This document shows positions 58,694 through 64,000 of a DNA stretch of 64,000 nucleotides, piece by piece. Under the pieces are notes generated by a model. It was not told the DNA's origin. It did no database searches and saw nothing but the letters and a program-made list of their open reading frames with translations. A program made the translations under genes and the position numbers. Every line of letters begins with the position of its first letter. Positions within the stretch are counted from its first letter, which is position 1. Source of the DNA: Burkholderia sp. (GTDB lineage Bacteria; Pseudomonadota; Gammaproteobacteria; Burkholderiales; Burkholderiaceae); assembly GCA_031253835.1 (NCBI GenBank), contig JAIRVP010000077.1, positions 1-64,000 of the forward strand, given 5' to 3'.

Positions 58694-59929
58694 ATGTTCA
58701 ACAGGCTTCGAGCGGTAACTTTCGCAGTCCTTTCAGTGCTGGCGGCGCAGGTGTGCGCCGCGCCGGTCACGCTCGACGTGACGGGCTGGAAGGGCGGCGG
58801 CGCCGAGCCCGCCAACATGGCGGCGCTGATCGCAAGGTTCGAGAAGGAAAACCCCGACATCAAGGTCAAGTTCGAATACATGTCGCGCAACGACACGACG
58901 ACGGTCGTGTCGTCGCGGCTGCAGGGCGGCAACGGGCCCGACGTGCTGATGGTCGACCGCGAGCTGATGCGGCAGTGGCAGGGCGCGCACCAGTTGCTGG
59001 ACCTGAGCGGCGAGAAGTGGGTGCCGACGATCTGGCGCGGCGTGCGCGCCCATACGCAGATCGGCGGGAAGACCTACATGCTGCCGATGGAACTCGTCGG
59101 CATCGGCCTGTTCGCGAACCTCGACCTGTTCAAGCGCGCGGGCATCGCGACGGTGCCGACCGACATCGACCAGTTGAAGGCTGCATGCGGGAAGCTCGCG
59201 GCGGCCGGCATCACGCCGATGCTGCTGCCCGCGAAGGAAGGCTGGGCGCCCGCGGCGCTCGTGATCGCGTCCGGGCTCGCGGCCGGCGGCGGCGATGCGG
59301 ATGCGCGTGCCGAGTCGTTCGTCGGTGCGGGCAGCGCGCGCTTCGCGGCCGATCCGGCGTTCAGGCAATCGATGGCCGCGCTGAAGGGGCTCGCGGACGC
59401 GAAGTGCTTCGTGCCGCGCCTGAACAATGGCGTGAGCGCGTGGAGCACGGGGCTGACCGAGTTCCAGGCCGGCCGCGTCGCGATGATGCCGCAGGGCGCG
59501 TGGAATATCGCGAAGTTCAGCGCGACGAAGGGGCTGTCGTTCCAGTTCGCGCCGCTGCCGGCGCTCGTGCCCGGCAACGGGCCCGTCGCGCTCGACATGC
59601 TCGGCACCGCGTGGGCGATCAACGCGGCGTCGCACCAGGCCGATGCGGCGAAGAAGTGGCTCGCGTTCTGGGCGCGCCCCGACAACGACCGCCAGTTCCT
59701 CGACGCGGAAGCCGGGTTCAGCCCGTTCGAGGGCGGCACCGACGCGATGCCGCCGCAGGCGCAGCCGTACGCGGCCGCGCAGAAGAACGGGCACGTCGTG
59801 CTGTATCCGAAGGGCGTGTGGACCGGCACGCTGTTCACGGCGATCTGGAATTCGATGTCCGCGTATTTCCTCGACATCGGGCAGGACCCGGCGAAGCTGC
59901 TCGCCCGCTGGGATGCGGCCGCGCGATGA
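58694..59929 (+). CDS. Sugar ABC transporter, periplasmic binding protein
   Basis: This 411-residue cluster-B (family 1) solute-binding protein has the signal MFNRLRAVTFAVLSVLAAQVCA, cleaved near residue 22. Internal landmarks are ALIARFEKENPDIKVKFEYMSRNDTTTVV, GPDVLMVDRELMRQW, GKTYMLPMELVGIGLFANLDLF and FQAGRVAMMPQGAWNIAKF. It delivers a carbohydrate to the permeases encoded next. The start ATG at 58694 follows GGAGA. Downstream enzymes suggest galactose, a galactoside or galactonate as the substrate. It is first in the operon behind the LacI-type operator. Confidence 0.92.
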   Translation: MFNRLRAVTFAVLSVLAAQVCAAPVTLDVTGWKGGGAEPANMAALIARFEKENPDIKVKFEYMSRNDTTTVVSSRLQGGNGPDVLMVDRELMRQWQGAHQLLDLSGEKWVPTIWRGVRAHTQIGGKTYMLPMELVGIGLFANLDLFKRAGIATVPTDIDQLKAACGKLAAAGITPMLLPAKEGWAPAALVIASGLAAGGGDADARAESFVGAGSARFAADPAFRQSMAALKGLADAKCFVPRLNNGVSAWSTGLTEFQAGRVAMMPQGAWNIAKFSATKGLSFQFAPLPALVPGNGPVALDMLGTAWAINAASHQADAAKKWLAFWARPDNDRQFLDAEAGFSPFEGGTDAMPPQAQPYAAAQKNGHVVLYPKGVWTGTLFTAIWNSMSAYFLDIGQDPAKLLARWDAAAR

Positions 59930-59999
59930 CCTGCCCGCCCGCTGACATTTCCCGTGCCGTGCGATCGAGCGCGGCGCGGTTCGACGAAGGAGGCGCACG

Positions 60000-60869
60000 A
60001 TGAAGCGCAACCGGACCTTGCTGTGGTGCGCCGTGCCGGCGCTCGCGCTGTACGCGCTGCTGAGCCTGTATCCGCTGTTCAAGGCCGCGCGGATGAGCCT
60101 GACGGATTTCTCCGGCGTGGGCGACGCGCACTGGATCGGGCTCGCGAACTACGCGGCCGCGTTTCGCGATCCGGCGAGCCTGCATACGCTCGTCGTCACG
60201 TTCGCGTATGCGGCGATCGTCGTGATCGTGCAGAACGGGCTCGGGCTGCTGTTCGCGGCGCTGCTGTTCTCGCTGCCGCGGCTGCGCGGCGCGCTGCGCG
60301 TCGGGCTGCTCGTGCCGAGCATGTTCTCGGCGGTGATCGCCGGGTTCGTGTGGGAGTACCTGTACTCGCCGCTCGGCGGCGGCATCAACGAACTGCTGCA
60401 TCTCGTGCATCTCGACGCGCTGCAGCAGGTGTGGCTCGGCGATCCGTCGGTCACGCTGCCGGCCGTCACGGCCGTGCACGTGTGGATGTACGTCGGCTAT
60501 TCGACGGCGATCTTCCTGGCCGGCTACCTGAACATTCCGTCGGAACTGCACGACGCGGCGAAGCTCGACGGCGCGAACGCGTGGGTGCGCTTCACGCGCA
60601 TCGACCTGCCGCTGCTCGCGCCGGCATTCACCGTGAACATCACGCTGAGCACGATCGGCACGCTGAAGACTTTCGAGCTGCCGCTCGTGCTGACCAACGG
60701 CGGGCCCGACGGCGCGACGACCACGCTCGGGCTGCAGATCTTCCACAGCCTGTTCAACGACTACAAGTTCGGCTTCGCGAGCGCGTTGTCGATGATCATG
60801 CTCGCGATCGTCGTGGTGGTCGCGACCACCCAGAACACGATCCTGCGCCGCCGGGAGGACAACCTGTGA
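60000..60869 (+). CDS. Sugar ABC transporter permease (MalF type)
   Basis: This 289-residue inner-membrane protein has six hydrophobic helices. The EAA loop AAKLDGANAWVRFTRIDLPLLAP (about residues 186-208) contacts the ATPase. The first residues MKRNRTLLWCAVPALALYALLSLYPLFKAARMSLTDF are typical of CUT1 permeases. An AAGGAGG ribosome site precedes the ATG. Its TGA overlaps the GTG start of the second permease. Confidence 0.93.
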   Translation: MKRNRTLLWCAVPALALYALLSLYPLFKAARMSLTDFSGVGDAHWIGLANYAAAFRDPASLHTLVVTFAYAAIVVIVQNGLGLLFAALLFSLPRLRGALRVGLLVPSMFSAVIAGFVWEYLYSPLGGGINELLHLVHLDALQQVWLGDPSVTLPAVTAVHVWMYVGYSTAIFLAGYLNIPSELHDAAKLDGANAWVRFTRIDLPLLAPAFTVNITLSTIGTLKTFELPLVLTNGGPDGATTTLGLQIFHSLFNDYKFGFASALSMIMLAIVVVVATTQNTILRRREDNL

Positions 60870-61768
60870 ACGTCATCCGTCAACGCTTTCATGCGGACCG
60901 TCCGTCCGCCGGCACGTCGGGCGGCGGGCTGCGCGCGGGCACGCTGCTGCGCCGCGTGCCGGGCTTCGCGCGGCTGGTGGCCGCGATCGCGATCGTCGCG
61001 ATCGTGCTGCTGCCGACGATCTACATGGTGCTGATGTCGCTGCGCACCGGCGACGACATCATCGCGCGCCCGCTCGGGCTGCCCGACCGCGTGTTCTTCG
61101 GCAACTACGCGGCCGTGTTCACCGAGATGAACTACTGGCGCAGCGTCGCGAACACGATCGGCATCACGCTCGCGGTCACGTTCCTCGTCGCGCTGCTGTC
61201 GTCGCTCGCGGCGTATCCGCTGGCGCGCGTGAAGGGCCGGCTGTCGACCGCCGTCTACATCGTGCTGACGCTCGGCCTGACGATCCCGATGTTCGTCAGC
61301 CTGACGCCGCTGTACGTGCTGTTCCGCGACCTGCACCTGCTCAACACGTATCTCGGCGTCGTGCTCGCGTACACCGTGCAGAGCCTGCCGCTCGGCGTGT
61401 TCTTCTACACGAGCTTCCTGAAGCGCATTCCGCTCGAACTGGAAGAGGCGGCGGTGATGGACGGCTGCAGCCCGCTGCAGGTGTACTGGTACATCGTGCT
61501 GCCGCTGCTGCGGCCGATCACCGGCACGCTCGCGATGTTCGTCACGCTGTCGGTGTGGAACGACCTCGTCTATCCGCTGCTGTTCCTGACCGACTCGTCG
61601 AAGTTCACGATCACGGTCGCGGTGTTCCGCTTCATCGGCACCAACGACATCGACCCGACCAAGCTGTTCCCGGCGGCCGTGATGGGCACGCTGCCGCTGC
61701 TCGTGCTGTTCTTCATTCTCCAGCGCAGGATCGTCGCGGGCATCACGGCCGGCGCGGTCAAGGGTTGA
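60866..61768 (+). CDS. Sugar ABC transporter permease (MalG type)
   Basis: The protein has 300 residues and six hydrophobic helices. The start is a GTG (60866) overlapping the previous TGA by GTGA, with GGGAGG upstream, so translation is coupled. The EAA loop ELEEAAVMDGCSPLQVYWYIVLPLLRP and the C-terminal ILQRRIVAGITAGAVKG are standard for MalG-type CUT1 permeases. It forms the membrane channel with the MalF-type partner. Confidence 0.93.
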   Translation: MNVIRQRFHADRPSAGTSGGGLRAGTLLRRVPGFARLVAAIAIVAIVLLPTIYMVLMSLRTGDDIIARPLGLPDRVFFGNYAAVFTEMNYWRSVANTIGITLAVTFLVALLSSLAAYPLARVKGRLSTAVYIVLTLGLTIPMFVSLTPLYVLFRDLHLLNTYLGVVLAYTVQSLPLGVFFYTSFLKRIPLELEEAAVMDGCSPLQVYWYIVLPLLRPITGTLAMFVTLSVWNDLVYPLLFLTDSSKFTITVAVFRFIGTNDIDPTKLFPAAVMGTLPLLVLFFILQRRIVAGITAGAVKG

Positions 61769-61773
61769 CCACC

Positions 61774-62559
61774 ATGAATCCATTCGAATCGCTCGACGGC
61801 CGCGTGATCGTCGTGACCGGCGGCGGCGACGGCATCGGTCTCGGCATTGTCGAGGTGCTCGCGCAATGCGGCGCGCAGGTCGTCGTCGCGGAAAAGAACG
61901 CCGCGCGCGCCGATGCGGTGCGCGAACGGCTCGGCGGCCGCGACGCGCTGTTCGTCGAGACCGATGTCGCGGATCCGGCGAGCGTCGTCGCGCTGTTCGA
62001 GCGCGTCGACGCGCATCACGGCCGGCTCGACGGGCTCGTGAACAACGCGGGCATCACGCTGCACGGCCCGTTCGACGCGTTCTCGCTCGACGACTGCGAC
62101 CGCCTGTACCGCACCAACCTGCGCTCGATGTTCCAGTGCGCGCAGCTCGCGGCGCCGCGCATCGCGCGGGCCGGCGGCGGTGCGATCGTCAATATCGCGT
62201 CGAACCATGCGGGCGCGAGCGTGCCGGGCTTCGAGATGTACGCGGCGACCAAGGGCGGCATCGTCGCGATGTCGCGCGCGATGGCGACGAGCCTCGCGCC
62301 GCAGCGCATCCGCGTCAACACGCTGAGCCCTGGCTTCACGCTGAACGCGCCGATCGGCGCGGCGCTCGAGCGCGATCCCGCGCTGCTCGACGCGTATCGC
62401 GCGCTGCATCCCGCGCAGCGCATCAACGAGCCGGCCGATATCGGCCGGATCGCCGCGTTCCTGCTGTCGGACGCGGCGACCGGCATCGCCGGCGCCGATC
62501 TCGTCGCCGACAACGGCATGTCGGCGCTGCTGTTCAACCGCACCCGTTCCTCCACATGA
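61774..62559 (+). CDS. Short-chain dehydrogenase, probable sugar dehydrogenase
   Basis: This 261-residue classical SDR has TGGGDGIG (15-22), NNAG (90-93), Ser143, Tyr156 and Lys160 (YAATK). It starts 5 bases after the permease stop and overlaps the dgoD start by four bases. The position before galactonate dehydratase suggests it oxidises D-galactose or a galacto-configured sugar to the lactone/aldonate, giving a De Ley-Doudoroff-type route. A lactonase has not appeared before the window ends. Confidence 0.88.
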   Translation: MNPFESLDGRVIVVTGGGDGIGLGIVEVLAQCGAQVVVAEKNAARADAVRERLGGRDALFVETDVADPASVVALFERVDAHHGRLDGLVNNAGITLHGPFDAFSLDDCDRLYRTNLRSMFQCAQLAAPRIARAGGGAIVNIASNHAGASVPGFEMYAATKGGIVAMSRAMATSLAPQRIRVNTLSPGFTLNAPIGAALERDPALLDAYRALHPAQRINEPADIGRIAAFLLSDAATGIAGADLVADNGMSALLFNRTRSST

Positions 62560-63701
62560 AGATCACCGAAATCGAAACATTCGCGGTCGCACCGCGCTGG
62601 CAGTTCGTGAAGGTCAGCACCGACGAAGGGCTGGCCGGCTGGGGCGAGCCGATCGTCGAAGGCCGCGCGGCGACGACCGCGGCCGCCGTGCACGAACTCG
62701 CCGACTACCTGATCGGCCGCGATCCGCGCCACATCGAAGATTTGTTCCAGGTCATGTATCGCGGCGGCTTCTATCGCGGTGGCCCGATCCTGACGAGCGC
62801 GATCTCGGGCATCGAGCAGGCGCTGTGGGACATCAAGGCGCGCGCGCTCGGCGTGCCCGTCTACGACCTGCTCGGCGGCCCCGTGCGCGACAAGGCACGC
62901 GTCTATGCGCACGTGAAGGGCGATACGCCGGAAGAGATGGCCGCGAATGCGCGGCAGCTCGTCGAGGCCGGCTATACCGCGCTGAAGATGGGTGTCGTCA
63001 ACGCGACCGACTGGATCGAGTCGCCGGCGGCGATCGATCGCGCGGTCGCGCGCTTCGGCACGGTGCGCGACGCGATCGGCAAGGAAGTCGGGCTCGGCAT
63101 CGACTTCCACGGCCGCGTGCGTCGCCCGGTCGCGAAGGCGCTCGCGAAAGCGCTCGCACCGTTCGACCCGATGTTCTACGAGGAACTGCTGCTGCCCGAG
63201 CACAACGACGCGCTGCGCGAAGTCGCGCGCGACTGCGCGGTGCCGCTCGCGACGGGCGAGCGCCTGTTCACGCGCTGGCAGTTCAAGGAGCTGCTGCAGG
63301 AAGGCGTCGTCGACATCGTGCAGCCCGACGTGAGCCATACGGGCGGCATCTGGGAGCTGCGCAAGATCGCGGCGATGGCCGAAGCGTACGACGTCGCGGT
63401 CGCGCCGCATTGCCCGCTCGGCCCGCTGACGCTCGCGGCGTCGCTGCAGATCGATTTCTGCACGCCGAACGCGTTCATCCAGGAGCAGTCGACCAATGTG
63501 GCCTATCACGACGACAACGCGATGTACGCCTACACGCGCGGCATCCCGTTCGCGTTCGACGCGGGCTACGTCGCGCGCCCGGATGCGCCGGGGCTCGGCG
63601 TCGAGATCGACGAGGAGAAGGTGAGGGAAGCCGCCGCGACCGGGCACCGCTGGCGCAACCCGGTGTGGCGCCGCGAGGATGGCTCGGTTGCCGAATGGTA
63701 A
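62556..63701 (+). CDS. dgoD: D-galactonate dehydratase
   Basis: This 381-residue enolase-superfamily enzyme closely follows E. coli DgoD along its length. Metal ligands and catalytic residues fall at the same numbers: Asp183 and His185 in GIDFHGRV, Glu209 in FYEELL, Glu235 in TGERLF and His285 in APHCPLGP. WGEPIVEGRA and the closing GHRWRNPVWRREDGSVAEW are near identical. It dehydrates galactonate to 2-keto-3-deoxygalactonate. ATGA overlap with the SDR gene. Related aldonate dehydratases exist, so the exact sugar acid should be read with some caution. Confidence 0.92.
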   Translation: MKITEIETFAVAPRWQFVKVSTDEGLAGWGEPIVEGRAATTAAAVHELADYLIGRDPRHIEDLFQVMYRGGFYRGGPILTSAISGIEQALWDIKARALGVPVYDLLGGPVRDKARVYAHVKGDTPEEMAANARQLVEAGYTALKMGVVNATDWIESPAAIDRAVARFGTVRDAIGKEVGLGIDFHGRVRRPVAKALAKALAPFDPMFYEELLLPEHNDALREVARDCAVPLATGERLFTRWQFKELLQEGVVDIVQPDVSHTGGIWELRKIAAMAEAYDVAVAPHCPLGPLTLAASLQIDFCTPNAFIQEQSTNVAYHDDNAMYAYTRGIPFAFDAGYVARPDAPGLGVEIDEEKVREAAATGHRWRNPVWRREDGSVAEW

Positions 63702-63732
63702 GCGGCACGAACGGACGAGGAGAAACGCAATC

Positions 63733-64000
63733 ATGGCAAGTGTGTCGCTCAAGCAGATCCGCAAGCGTTACGACGACGGCGCGGAGGTGATCAAGGACGT
63801 CAGCCTCGACATCGAGGACGGCGAATTCATGGTGTTCGTGGGCCCGTCGGGCTGCGGCAAGTCGACGATGTTGCGGATGCTCGCGGGGCTCGAGGAGATC
63901 ACGTCGGGCGACCTGCTGATCGACGGCCGCCGCGTCAACGACGTGCCGGCCGCGAAGCGCGGGCTCGCGATGGTGTTCCAGAACTACGCGCTGTATCCGC
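63733..64000 (+). CDS. Sugar ABC transporter ATPase, N-terminal part (partial)
   Basis: The first 89 residues are present and the right edge cuts the gene. Walker A GPSGCGKST lies at residues 37-45 and the Q-loop at VFQNYALYP. MASVSLKQIRKRYDDGAEVIKDVSLDIEDGEFMVFVGPS is typical of UgpC/MsmK-type CUT1 ATPases. It begins 31 bases after dgoD and completes the transporter. The signature motif and regulatory C-terminal domain are outside the window. Confidence 0.93.
   Translation, partial: MASVSLKQIRKRYDDGAEVIKDVSLDIEDGEFMVFVGPSGCGKSTMLRMLAGLEEITSGDLLIDGRRVNDVPAAKRGLAMVFQNYALYP

Noticed and set aside
1..64000. CRISPR arrays, insertion sequences, integrases, prophage genes, rRNA or tRNA
   Set aside because: None was seen: no regular short repeats with spacers, no transposase or integrase motifs and no structural RNA genes. 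The possible mobile character of the 13.3-18.2 kb locus rests on gene content only.

Overview
The window is a high-GC, densely coded stretch from a Burkholderia-type betaproteobacterium, most likely of the Burkholderia cepacia complex. Signs of this are the strong GC3 bias, the many AraC, LysR and TetR regulators beside small metabolic units, a BktB-type thiolase, two small DUF4148 exported proteins and a DUF3331 protein. No rRNA, tRNA, insertion sequence, integrase or CRISPR array was seen. Gene identities come from reading the translated sequence; no database search was possible.

Layout. 0-2.3 kb: the end of an ETF-ubiquinone oxidoreductase, then a beta-ketothiolase and a 3-hydroxybutyryl-CoA dehydrogenase. 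2.3-7.8 kb: a TetR/NmrA-like divergent pair, an AraC regulator, a DUF815 ATPase, a DUF2071 protein and a small membrane protein. 7.8-12.9 kb: a 2-deoxyribose utilisation island (deoC, DeoR regulator, mutarotase-like protein, FucP-type permease, ribokinase-type kinase) whose two outer promoters share a TTTCACAT-type element. 13.3-18.2 kb: a small secreted protein and a 1289-residue protein whose C-terminus carries a cholera/pertussis-type ADP-ribosyltransferase signature. This is the most striking locus in the window. 18.4-24.1 kb: a TetR-molybdenum hydroxylase-MFS operon with the Fe-S and Mo subunits fused.

24.4-41.3 kb is a signalling and stress region. It holds two paralogous GAF-histidine kinases (one with an N-terminal pseudokinase), a FixJ-type regulator, a receiver-only protein, a third histidine kinase, BON, universal-stress and Ohr proteins, two paralogous ECF sigma factors (one with an anti-sigma factor) and two DUF4148 proteins. 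A CCATAC-N4-GTATG element occurs twice in it. Transporters, an FMN reductase and a stand-alone condensation-domain protein are interspersed.

41.5-58.4 kb is a series of small regulator/enzyme units: MHS transporter, PhzF, Nudix, AraC/SDR, alpha/beta hydrolase, LysR/LysE, a DUF3142 plus 720-residue periplasmic pair, a repeat-built lipoprotein, an AraC regulator, a PD-(D/E)XK nuclease-like protein and a hydratase. 58.5-64 kb is a sugar ABC-transport operon with an SDR and galactonate dehydratase, behind a perfect 16-bp LacI-type operator; it runs off the right edge inside the ATPase gene.
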